15,305 nucleotides of DNA. Origin: JBBSIG01 sp038232215 (GTDB lineage: Bacteria; Actinomycetota; Thermoleophilia; Gaiellales; Gaiellaceae). This document shows positions 7,156-13,245 of the stretch, piece after piece. Within the stretch, counting starts at the first letter, position 1, and every line of letters starts with the position of its first letter. Location of the stretch: contig JBBSIG010000043.1 in the NCBI GenBank assembly GCA_038232215.1, positions 1-15,305 of the forward strand, written 5' to 3'. Under the pieces are notes generated by a model. That model searched no databases, was not told the DNA's origin, and saw nothing but the letters and a program-made list of their open reading frames with translations. Both the position numbers and the translations under genes were made by a program.

Positions 7156-7928
7156 AGCGCCTGCTCGAGCCAGCCGGGCAGCTGGGCGATCGACGAGATG
7201 ATGCCGTCTGGCGTGATGCCGGAGCGCTCGACGGCGTCGGGCCGGAACTTGCCGGTCCGGACCAGCACCGTCCTCATCCCGAAGCGCTGGGCACCGCCGA
7301 TGTCCGCCTCGATGTCGTCGCCCACCATCCATGCCCGCTCGGCGTCGCCGTCGACCGCCTCGAGCGCGGCACCGAAGTACGCCGGGCTCGGCTTGCCGAG
7401 CACGGTGGCGACGACGCTCGCGGCGTACTCGAGCCCGGCCACGAAGGCGCCGCTGTCGAGGAGCGGCCCGTGCCGGGTCTGCCACCAGCGATTCTTGTGC
7501 AGGCAGTAGAGCTCCGCCCCCGCGTCGAGCTCGGCGAAGGCCCGCCCCAGATTCATGTACGAGAACACCTGGTTCGATGCCGGCGTCTCGTCCGCGCCGC
7601 CGATCAGAACCGCGCTCGCCCCCTCGCCGACGAGATCGATGCCTTCCAGGTCGTCGACGATGGCGGGCATCGTAATCGCGAGCACGCGCCGCCCTCGCAA
7701 GGCTCGGGCGGCCGTTCGGGGCGTCGTCTGCAGCTCGTCCTCGTCCAGCTCGATCCCGAGCTCGCGCAGCTCGCCGGCAAGCGTCTCGCGCGTACGGGTG
7801 GTGTTGTTCGTGACGAAGCGCAGACGGTGACCGTCCGCCCGCAGGCGGCGGACCGCCTCGGGCCCTCCGTGGATGGGCTCGCCGGAGACGTGCAAGACGC
7901 CGTCGACGTCCAGCAGAATCGCAGCCAT
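7152..7928 (-). CDS. HAD-superfamily IIA phosphatase (LHPP/HDHD2-like, NagD type)
   Basis: The protein has 258 residues. The catalytic motif I is LLDVDGVLH with nucleophile D7 and acid D9. Motif II is FVTNNTT (38-44), the motif III lysine is K179 in LGKPSPAYF, and motif IV is VGDDIEADIGGA with D204, D205 and D209. The cap between motifs II and III has the subclass IIA arrangement, and LHKNRWWQTRHGP (143-155) resembles the hypothetical group that includes human LHPP and HDHD2. The likely reaction is phosphate-ester hydrolysis; the substrate is unknown, perhaps a metabolite side product in keeping with the nnr repair gene nearby. The ATG start at 7928 lies in CCATGG, shared head to head with arfB. 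A TAGACT sequence 8 nt before the A may serve as a -10 for a leaderless message. It is the first gene of the overlapping chain. Confidence 0.92.
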   Translation of the reverse strand: MAAILLDVDGVLHVSGEPIHGGPEAVRRLRADGHRLRFVTNNTTRTRETLAGELRELGIELDEDELQTTPRTAARALRGRRVLAITMPAIVDDLEGIDLVGEGASAVLIGGADETPASNQVFSYMNLGRAFAELDAGAELYCLHKNRWWQTRHGPLLDSGAFVAGLEYAASVVATVLGKPSPAYFGAALEAVDGDAERAWMVGDDIEADIGGAQRFGMRTVLVRTGKFRPDAVERSGITPDGIISSIAQLPGWLEQAL

Positions 7929-8337
7929 GGACGGCGAGTCTATTCGGGTGACCCGCTCGGTCGTGCTCCCCCGCTCGGAGATCGAGCTGCGTTTTTCGCG
8001 CTCGAGCGGGCCCGGAGGCCAGCACGCTCAAAAGTCGGAGACACGGGTGGAGGCGGTGCTCGACGTGGAGGCCTCCAGAGCGCTCACCCCGGTCCAGAAG
8101 CAGCGCGTCACGAGCCGGGTGGGGCCGATTCTGCGGGCGGTCGCCCAGGACCAGCGCAGCCAGTGGCAGAACCGCGAGCTCGCAGTCGAGCGCCTGGTGG
8201 AGGCGCTGCGGGCGGCACTCCGCGTGCCGCGCACGCGAGCTCCGACCAGGCCGAGCGCCGCCTCGCGCGAGCGCCGGCTCGAGCAGAAGCGCCGGCGCGG
8301 TGAGACGAAGCGGCTTCGCCGGCCGCCGCCCGAGTAG
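7927..8337 (+). CDS. arfB: Alternative ribosome-rescue factor ArfB (codon-independent peptidyl-tRNA hydrolase)
   Basis: Releases the peptide from ribosomes stalled on messages without a stop codon. The 136 residues match ArfB/YaeJ length. The release-factor catalytic loop is RSSGPGGQHAQKSETRVE with GGQ at 30-32. There is no codon-recognition domain. The tail from about 105 onward is strongly basic (RERRLEQKRRRGETKRLRR), as in ArfB, where it enters the empty mRNA channel. The ATG at 7927 lies in the CCATGG shared with the divergent HAD gene. A GTG at 7948 (V8) is an alternative start just before the conserved region. Neither has a clear ribosome site. It is the only plus-strand gene between two long minus-strand groups, and its stop sits in a hairpin that also holds the glmS stop. 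It is not a release-factor fragment, since the domain is complete. Confidence 0.9.
   Translation: MDGESIRVTRSVVLPRSEIELRFSRSSGPGGQHAQKSETRVEAVLDVEASRALTPVQKQRVTSRVGPILRAVAQDQRSQWQNRELAVERLVEALRAALRVPRTRAPTRPSAASRERRLEQKRRRGETKRLRRPPPE
7937..7942 (-). promoter_or_regulatory. Possible -10 element for a leaderless HAD-gene transcript
   Basis: On the minus strand TAGACT fits the TAnnnT -10 pattern. Its final T is followed by 8 nt and then the A of the HAD ATG at 7928. That is the spacing expected if transcription starts at the start codon itself, as is common in Actinomycetota. No Shine-Dalgarno sequence precedes this start, which fits leaderless translation. No -35 match is obvious, so this is weak evidence. 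The site lies inside the arfB coding region. Confidence 0.3.
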
Positions 8338-8353
8338 CGGCGAGCGCTACTCG
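8331..8353. terminator. Perfect 9-bp hairpin spanning both convergent stop codons (arfB/glmS)
   Basis: CGAGTAGCG (8331-8339) and CGCTACTCG (8345-8353) are perfect inverted repeats around the 5-nt loop GCGAG. The arfB stop TAG (8335-8337) and the glmS stop (CTA on plus, 8347-8349) sit at mirror positions in the two arms. A hairpin between convergent genes would suit a bidirectional terminator, but no T tract follows on either strand, so intrinsic termination is uncertain. It may act with Rho or as a 3'-end stabilizer. Confidence 0.5.
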
Positions 8354-10173
8354 ACGGTGACGGTCTTGGCCAGATTCCGGGGCTGGTCGACGTTCAGGCC
8401 GCGGAGCCGGGCGATGCGGTACGCGAGCAGCTGGAGCGGCAGCACCGCGAGCGCCGCCTGCAGGAAGGGGTGGGTGCGGGGCACGTAGATGACGTCGTCC
8501 GCGTGGTGCTGGATGTCCTCGTTGCCGTCGGTCGCGATCGCGATCACCTGCGCGCCGCGCGCCCTCGTCTCCTGGATGTTCGAGACGACCTTGTCGTAGA
8601 CGTGGCTGTCGGTGGCGATGCAGACGACCGGCGTCTCCGAGTCGAGCAGCGCGATCGGCCCGTGCTTCATCTCGCCGGCCGAGTAAGCCTCGGTCGGGAT
8701 GTACGAGATCTCCTTCAGCTTCAGCGCTCCCTCGAGGCACACCGGCAGGCCGATGTGGCGACCGAGGTAGAGGAAGAACGGCTTGTCGTAGTGCCGTTCC
8801 GCGATCTCCTCGATCGGATGGCTGCCGTCGAGGAAAGCCGAGATCTTGTCCGGCAGCTCGTGCAGCTCCTCCAGCAGTCCGGCGATCGCGTCCTCCGGCA
8901 GCGTCCGCCTGACCTGCGCGAGCTTGAGGGCGATCAGGTACAGGAGCGACACCTGCGCCGTGAACGTCTTCGAGGCGGCGACGCTCACCTCGAGGCCCGC
9001 TCTCGTATAGAGGACCGAGTCGACCTCGCGCGTGATCTGCGAGCCCATCATGTTCGTGATCCCGAGCGTGTGTGCGCCGGACTCCCTGGCGAGACGAAGC
9101 GCGGCGATGGTGTCCGCCGTCTCGCCCGACTGGGACATGCCGATCACGAGCGTGTCTTTCGAGAGAACCGGGTTTCGGTAGCGCCACTCGCTCGCGATGT
9201 CGGGCTCCACGGGCAGCCGCGCCCACTCCTCGAGCACGTAGCGGCCGACCACGCCGGCGTGGTACGCAGTGCCGCACGCGAGGATCACGATGCGGCGCAG
9301 GTTCCGGAGCGCCTTGTCCCCCAGCCCGAGGCCGTCCAGCTCGAGCCGTCCGTGCCGAACGCGGTCGCCGATCGTCTCCCTCACCGCGTCGGGCTGCTCG
9401 TAGATCTCCTTGAGCATGAAGGTCTCGTAGCCCTGCTTCTCGGCGCTCTCGTCGTCCCAGTCGACCTCGATCACGTCGCGCTCGATCGGGCCGTTCGCGA
9501 CGTCGAAGAAGGTCGCCCCCTCCCGCGTGATCGCCACGACCTCGCCGTCCTCGACGAGCTGGATGCGGCGGGTCTCGCGCAGGAACGCGGTCGTCGCGGA
9601 GGCGAGGAACATCTCGTCCTCGCCCACGCCCACGACGAGCGGGCACTGCAGCCGCGCGCCGACGAGCAGGTCCGGGTGCGCACGATGGATCACGACGAAG
9701 GCGAAATGGCCCTCGAGCTCACGATAGGCGGCACAGACCGCAGCCACGAGATCGCCTGCGTAGTGCCGCTCGACGAGATGCGCGACCACCTCGGCGTCCG
9801 TCTCTGACCTGAAGGCATGTCCCTCCGCCTCGAGCGAGCCCCTCAGCTCCCGGAAGTTCTCGACAATCCCGTTGAGAACGATCGCGACCTCTCCGTCGTC
9901 GCACCCCGTCAGCGGATGCGCGTTCTCCTCGGCGACGCGTCCGTGGGTCGCCCAGCGCGTGTGGCCGAGGCCCGTGGTCGACTGCGAGCCGTTCGGGCCC
10001 GCGGCCTCCTTGAGCATCGCGAGATTGCCGACAGCTCGTACGTAGTCGAGCCCGTCGCGCTCGACGAGCGCGATGCCCGCCGAGTCGTACCCCCGATACT
10101 CGAGACGCTCGAGTCCCTGGAGCAGGAGGGGCTTCGAGGCCCGGGTCCCCACGTATCCGATGATTCCGCACAC
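8347..10173 (-). CDS. glmS: Glutamine--fructose-6-phosphate aminotransferase (isomerizing)
   Basis: Makes glucosamine-6-phosphate from fructose-6-phosphate and glutamine, the entry step to UDP-GlcNAc for peptidoglycan. The 608 residues match the family. C2 becomes the N-terminal nucleophile (MCGIIGY). The glutaminase domain has YRGYDSAG (26-33), HTRWATHG (71-78), NG (101-102) for the oxyanion hole and D126 in SETDAE. Two SIS domains follow, with ACGTAYHAG, SQSGETADT and GEMKHGPIAL. The C-terminus PRNLAKTVTVE supplies the sugar-ring-opening lysine K603. One deviation is LNG where HNG is more usual, at residue 100. The start is GTG at 10173, supported by a strong Shine-Dalgarno GGAAGGAG (10181-10188) 7 nt upstream, which is unusual among these minus-strand genes. 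It follows glmM by 144 bp, so the product of one gene feeds the other's pathway step. Confidence 0.98.
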   Translation of the reverse strand: MCGIIGYVGTRASKPLLLQGLERLEYRGYDSAGIALVERDGLDYVRAVGNLAMLKEAAGPNGSQSTTGLGHTRWATHGRVAEENAHPLTGCDDGEVAIVLNGIVENFRELRGSLEAEGHAFRSETDAEVVAHLVERHYAGDLVAAVCAAYRELEGHFAFVVIHRAHPDLLVGARLQCPLVVGVGEDEMFLASATTAFLRETRRIQLVEDGEVVAITREGATFFDVANGPIERDVIEVDWDDESAEKQGYETFMLKEIYEQPDAVRETIGDRVRHGRLELDGLGLGDKALRNLRRIVILACGTAYHAGVVGRYVLEEWARLPVEPDIASEWRYRNPVLSKDTLVIGMSQSGETADTIAALRLARESGAHTLGITNMMGSQITREVDSVLYTRAGLEVSVAASKTFTAQVSLLYLIALKLAQVRRTLPEDAIAGLLEELHELPDKISAFLDGSHPIEEIAERHYDKPFFLYLGRHIGLPVCLEGALKLKEISYIPTEAYSAGEMKHGPIALLDSETPVVCIATDSHVYDKVVSNIQETRARGAQVIAIATDGNEDIQHHADDVIYVPRTHPFLQAALAVLPLQLLAYRIARLRGLNVDQPRNLAKTVTVE

Positions 10174-10317
10174 CTTGAAGCTCCTTCCCTCGAAACTCCG
10201 CTGCGGCTACCGGATGAAGCCCGGTGCGAGACTCTGACGCTGGCTTGTGCTGAAAAACCTCTCTGAAAACGTATAGAGCCCGGCCTCTTCCCACCTCCCC
10301 GCCATCGGGGCGACGAC
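10174..10317 (-). other. glmM-glmS intergenic leader with small repeats
   Basis: This 144-bp gap contains no gene. It is more AT-rich than its surroundings around 10250-10275. On the plus strand CTGAAAAAC (10250-10258) and CTGAAAAC (10263-10270) form a near direct repeat. On the transcribed strand a weak CTCT...AGAG stem is followed by TTTTT. ACCGG/CCGGT (10209-10213/10221-10225, 7-nt loop) is a short hairpin 36 nt before the glmS GTG, and CCCCG/CGGGG pairs near the glmM stop. These could mark partial termination after glmM or a separate glmS start of transcription. I see no recognisable -35/-10 pair and no ribozyme core. Confidence 0.3.
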
Positions 10318-11586
10318 TCAGCCGAGCTCGCGTCGAACGAGAGCGGTGATCGTAGCACACATCCTCTCCGCCTCGGCAAGCGTCTCGGCCTCCGCCAGCA
10401 GGCGGATCACGGGCTCGGTCCCGGAGGCGCGGACGAGCAGCCGGCCCCTCGCACCGAGCTCGGCGTTCAGCCGCTCGACCTCCGCCGCGACGGCTGCCGG
10501 TACACCCCTGCTCTTCGCCGGCACGTCCACTCTCACCTGCGGCAGGCGGCGCAGCACCGCGGCTGCCTCGGCGAGCGGCCGGTCTTCGAGAGCCGCACAG
10601 AGGAGCAGCGCCGCGGCCAGGCCGTCGCCCGTGACGTGTCCGTCGAGATAGATCAGGTGCCCGGACTGCTCTCCACCGAGCAGGCCTCGCTCGCGCCGGA
10701 GCGCCTCGAGCACGTAGCGATCTCCGACGTCCGTCGTCACGACGGCGATCCCGTGCTCGCCCATGAGGCGGTGGAAGCCGAGGTTCGTCATCGTGGTGAC
10801 GGCGACGAGCTCGACGCCGAGGTGCAGGGCGAGGATCGCGAGGATCCCGTCGCCGTCGACCGGCCGGCCGCCCGCGTCGACCGCGAGCATCCGGTCGCCG
10901 TCGCCGTCGAAGGCGACGCCGAGGTCGAGGCCGCCCTCCCGCACCGTCTGCTGGAGCAGGGCGAGATCGGTCGCGCCGCAGCCGACGTTGATGTTCGTAC
11001 CGTCCGGCGCGTCGCCAATGGCCGTTACCGTCGCTCCGAGGGCCTCGAAGGCCCGCGGCGCCAGTCCCGAGTAGGCGCCGTTCGCGCAGTCGACTGCGAG
11101 CCGCAGTCCCGTGAGATCGGAGCCGAAGCGCTCTACCACGTGCTCGAGGTAGCTGTCGGTCGCGACGCCGATGCGGTCGATCGCCCCTTCCGCTTCCGCC
11201 TGGACGTCCGCGTCCAGCAGACTCTCGATCTCCTCCTCCTGCCGGTCTGAAAGCTTCCGGCCCTCGCCGTCGAAGAGCTTGACGCCGTTGTACTCGGGAG
11301 GATTGTGCGAGGCCGAGATGACCGCGCCGAGATCGAGTGCCAGCAGCGCCACCGCGGGTGTTGGGAGCACGCCGGCGAGTACGGCGTTGCCCCCTGCGGC
11401 GGCGACCCCGCGCGCGAAGGACTCCTCCAGCTCGGGTCCGGAGCCACGCGTGTCGCGCCCGACGAGGACGCGTCCTCGGCCGGACCAGAGCGCCGCCGCC
11501 CGCCCGAGCCGCTCGACGAGCTCCGGGGTCAGGTCTTGCCCGACGACACCGCGAACGCCGTCAGTGCCGAAGTACCGCCGCGCCAC
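10318..11586 (-). CDS. glmM: Phosphoglucosamine mutase
   Basis: Converts glucosamine-6-phosphate to glucosamine-1-phosphate, the step after GlmS. The 422 residues are a little shorter than the usual 440-450. The N-terminus RRYFGTDGVRG is the family signature. The phosphoserine loop is SASHNP (91-96, S93 phosphorylated in the active form). The metal loop is FDGDGDR (226-232). The sugar-binding GGEQSGHLI follows, and near the C-terminus the phosphate-binding RASGTEPVIRLL. Together these mark GlmM rather than phosphomannomutase or phosphoglucomutase, and adjacency to glmS supports it. The start is GTG 11586 with no clear Shine-Dalgarno sequence. A 72-bp gap holding two palindromes separates it from rpsI upstream. 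It is likely co-transcribed with rplM-rpsI. Confidence 0.97.
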   Translation of the reverse strand: MARRYFGTDGVRGVVGQDLTPELVERLGRAAALWSGRGRVLVGRDTRGSGPELEESFARGVAAAGGNAVLAGVLPTPAVALLALDLGAVISASHNPPEYNGVKLFDGEGRKLSDRQEEEIESLLDADVQAEAEGAIDRIGVATDSYLEHVVERFGSDLTGLRLAVDCANGAYSGLAPRAFEALGATVTAIGDAPDGTNINVGCGATDLALLQQTVREGGLDLGVAFDGDGDRMLAVDAGGRPVDGDGILAILALHLGVELVAVTTMTNLGFHRLMGEHGIAVVTTDVGDRYVLEALRRERGLLGGEQSGHLIYLDGHVTGDGLAAALLLCAALEDRPLAEAAAVLRRLPQVRVDVPAKSRGVPAAVAAEVERLNAELGARGRLLVRASGTEPVIRLLAEAETLAEAERMCATITALVRRELG

Positions 11587-11606
11587 AGCCGCAGTTTGTC
11601 CGGTTC

Positions 11607-11664
11607 TCCCGAGCGAAGCGAAGGGACTAGCTCATCACGCTGGAAGTGCGAAGCACTTTCAGCG
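11607..11664. repeat. Two adjacent GAA-loop palindromes (REP-like) between rpsI and glmM
   Basis: The larger palindrome pairs a 12-nt arm at 11638-11649 (CGCTGGAAGTGC) with 11653-11664 (GCACTTTCAGCG) around a GAA loop. One position is a G-T wobble on the plus strand, and the arm includes the rpsI stop codon. Next to it, TCCC-GA-GC-GAA-GC-GAA-GGGA (11607-11626) forms a smaller interrupted hairpin, again with a GAA loop. No T tract follows. The pair may be an attenuating or processing element between ribosomal and amino-sugar genes, or one copy of a dispersed palindromic repeat; only a genome-wide search would tell. Confidence 0.45.
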
Positions 11665-12054
11665 TTTGGAGAACTGCGGCGCGCGGCGGGCCTTGTGCAG
11701 TCCCGCCTTCTTGCGCTCCACGATCCGTGCGTCACGTGTCAGGAACCCCTGGCGCTTCAGCGGGACCCGCAGCTCCGGATCCGCGTCGACGAGAGCACGG
11801 GCGATCCCGTGACGAACCGCGCCCGCCTGCCCGCTCGGACCACCGCCGTGCACCCGCACCCGGATGTCGTAGCTCCCCTCGAGGCCGACGGTCCTGAGCG
11901 GCGCAAGCGCAAGCGCTCGCTGCGCGGGTCGCGGGAAGTAGTCCTCGATCGTCCTGCCGTTGAACCACGTCGCCCCGTCGCCCGGGCGCAGGATCACGCG
12001 GGCCACCGAGGTCTTCCGCTTACCGGTTCCCAGGTACTGGGCGCGCTCGGCCAT
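11659..12054 (-). CDS. rpsI: 30S ribosomal protein S9 (uS9)
   Basis: Component of the small ribosomal subunit head; its C-terminal tail reaches the P-site tRNA. The 131 residues match bacterial S9. The signatures are YLGTGKRKTSVARV (7-20), GGGPSGQAGAVRHGIARAL (70-88) and the basic C-terminus KKAGLHKARRAPQFSKR ending in the invariant SKR. The ATG at 12054 overlaps the rplM stop by one base (TGATG), the usual tight coupling of this gene pair. The stop codon lies in the right arm of a long palindrome at 11638-11664. A longer open frame extends upstream through rplM but is a different-frame extension with no ribosomal content. Confidence 0.98.
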   Translation of the reverse strand: MAERAQYLGTGKRKTSVARVILRPGDGATWFNGRTIEDYFPRPAQRALALAPLRTVGLEGSYDIRVRVHGGGPSGQAGAVRHGIARALVDADPELRVPLKRQGFLTRDARIVERKKAGLHKARRAPQFSKR

Positions 12055-12491
12055 CACGTCCGCTCCAGCTTCAGCGCCTTCGGCGCCTGCGCCTGGTGCG
12101 GGTGCTCGGGCCCGGCGTAGATCTTCAGCTTCGTGATCTGGGCGCGCGAAAGCCGGTTGCGGGGCAGCATGCCCTTGACCGCCTTGCGCAGCACCTCCGT
12201 CGGCCGGCGGTCGAGCTGCTCGCGCAGGGTTCGGCTGCGCAGTCCCCCCGGATACCCCGAATGGCGGTAGTAGCGCTTCTGGTCGAGCTTCTGGCCTGTG
12301 ACCGCGACCTTCTCCGCATTGACCACCACGACGAAGTCGCCCGTGTCCACGTGGGGTGTGTACTGCGGCTTGTTCTTGCCGCGCAGGGTGTCCGCGATCT
12401 GGGTGGCCAGCCGTCCGAGCGTCAGCCCGTCGGCATCGACGAGATACCAGTCGCGGGCGACCTCTCCGGGCTTTGCGGTGTACGTCTTCAC
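12054..12491 (-). CDS. rplM: 50S ribosomal protein L13 (uL13)
   Basis: Early-assembly protein of the large ribosomal subunit. The 145 residues have family length. Typical L13 blocks are present: WYLVDADGLTLGRLAT near the N-terminus, HVDTGDFVVVVNAEKVAVTG in the centre, KRYYRHSGYPGG, and AVKGMLPRN near the C-terminus followed by LKIYAGPEHPHQAQ. The start is GTG 12491 (MKTYTAKPGEV); no clear Shine-Dalgarno precedes it, only a CT-rich stretch. The gene opens the rplM-rpsI-glmM-glmS group. A TAGAAT sequence about 40 nt upstream may be part of the operon promoter. In many bacteria this promoter answers growth rate, but nothing in this sequence shows that directly. Confidence 0.98.
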   Translation of the reverse strand: MKTYTAKPGEVARDWYLVDADGLTLGRLATQIADTLRGKNKPQYTPHVDTGDFVVVVNAEKVAVTGQKLDQKRYYRHSGYPGGLRSRTLREQLDRRPTEVLRKAVKGMLPRNRLSRAQITKLKIYAGPEHPHQAQAPKALKLERT

Positions 12492-12530
12492 GGCAGAGAA
12501 AGAGGCGGACTCCGCGCCCGCCGGCGGCCG

Positions 12531-12536
12531 ATTCTA
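12531..12536 (-). promoter_or_regulatory. Possible -10 element upstream of rplM
   Basis: TAGAAT on the minus strand matches five of six bases of TATAAT. It would start a transcript about 33 nt before the rplM GTG. No TTGACA-like -35 lies 16-18 bp upstream, where instead the strong GC hairpin 12544-12574 sits. The call rests on the -10 match and position alone. Confidence 0.25.
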
Positions 12537-12543
12537 GCAGCCC

Positions 12544-12574
12544 AAGGGCGGGGGAGAGCCCGCTCCCCGCCCTT
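12544..12574 (-). terminator. Strong GC-rich hairpin between the small secreted protein gene and rplM
   Basis: AAGGGCGGGG (12544-12553) pairs perfectly with CCCCGCCCTT (12565-12574) across 11 nt. An alternative register with one bulged G extends the stem through GAG/CTC and leaves a 6-nt loop. It lies 124 nt after the stop of the small secreted protein gene and just before the putative rplM -10. A terminator separating the two same-strand units is the simplest reading. Only two T residues follow the stem on the minus strand, so intrinsic termination would be atypical. The rest of the 207-bp gap (12492-12698) holds nothing else I can name. Confidence 0.45.
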
Positions 12575-12698
12575 CGCACGTGCAACCCGCTCTTACGCCG
12601 AACAGCTCGCGGTCGGGTTGAGTGCGCGAGCATCCCGCCCGGCTCGGCTGCCAGAGCCAGACGTGCCGGTAGCGCATCGCCAGCAGCAGCTGCCGGCC

Positions 12699-13157
12699 TC
12701 ACCAACGCGCGCAGCTCGAGAAGCCGTACGCGCGCGCGGCCGCGTGAGCCGTGTCGATCAGCGACTGCGCCCGCCTGGCGGCGGCCATGTACGCGGCGTT
12801 GCCGGATCTCGCCGCCGCGACGACGCCCACTATGCCCTTGTTGATCGCGACGTTGGCCAGGCCGAGCATCCGGCTGACCGCGGCCCGGTCGTCCGCGGGT
12901 GGCGTAAGCGCCCGCAGCGCGGCCAGCGTACGACGGTCGATCGCTAGCCACTTGTCGCCGTTCGCGGCAGCCCTGGCTGCCGGATAGAGCCGTCCCAACC
13001 GGCCGAGTTGCACGATGGCCCTGGTGCAGATCGCGTCGGCCTTCGCGATGTACTGCGGCTTCGTCAGCTGCGCGCTCGCGCCGGCCGTGGTGGCAGCCGC
13101 AGAGGCCACCGCGACGACCACTGCGCCAAACGCTCCTACGAGACGCCTCTTCCTCAT
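12699..13157 (-). CDS. Small secreted helical protein of unknown function
   Basis: From the ATG at 13157 the protein has 152 residues. It starts with a classical signal peptide: basic MRKRRL, a hydrophobic stretch (7-22) and a likely cleavage after ASA (27-29) before Q30. The mature part begins LTKPQYIAKADAICTRA and is alanine-rich and probably all helical. Just two cysteines, C44 and C149, sit near its two ends and could form a disulfide closing a helical bundle. TPPADDRA in the middle and AYGFSSC at the end are features I associate with small secreted proteins of Thermoleophilia genomes; this is recollection, not a search. The start was chosen over an upstream ATG at 13184 because AGGAG lies 8 nt before it and the signal peptide begins there. 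It is divergent from the AfsR-like regulator, 88 bp apart. Confidence 0.75.
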   Translation of the reverse strand: MRKRRLVGAFGAVVVAVASAAATTAGASAQLTKPQYIAKADAICTRAIVQLGRLGRLYPAARAAANGDKWLAIDRRTLAALRALTPPADDRAAVSRMLGLANVAINKGIVGVVAAARSGNAAYMAAARRAQSLIDTAHAAARAYGFSSCARW

Positions 13158-13208
13158 CTCATTCACTCCTCTCGTCGACTGCATCGATCACAATCCAGGA
13201 AGGCGCCT

Positions 13209-13230
13209 TAGCGGCGGTATAGCGGCGGCT
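13209..13230. promoter_or_regulatory. Candidate SARP operator: two direct repeats at 11-bp period
   Basis: TAGCGGCGG occurs at 13209-13217 and again at 13220-13228, exactly one helical turn apart. The 11-bp units are TAGCGGCGGTA and TAGCGGCGGCT. SARP regulators such as AfsR and ActII-ORF4 are known to bind heptamer direct repeats spaced 11 bp apart (or a multiple) near the -35. The site lies between the SARP-type gene (17 nt before its ATG) and the divergent secreted protein gene (about 52-71 nt before its ATG). The second position is better suited to promoter activation. Binding is inferred from spacing and context only. Confidence 0.4.
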
Positions 13231-13245
13231 TTCGAGAGGAGGCAG

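Noticed and set aside
7927..8337. Fragment or pseudogene of peptide chain release factor RF2
   Set aside because: The GGQ domain is complete, starts at its own ATG and carries the basic ArfB tail, so it is a full-length rescue factor.
10174..10317. glmS ribozyme or riboswitch upstream of glmS
   Set aside because: The gap is 144 bp and I see no conserved ribozyme core. The glmS ribozyme is known mainly from Firmicutes and relatives.
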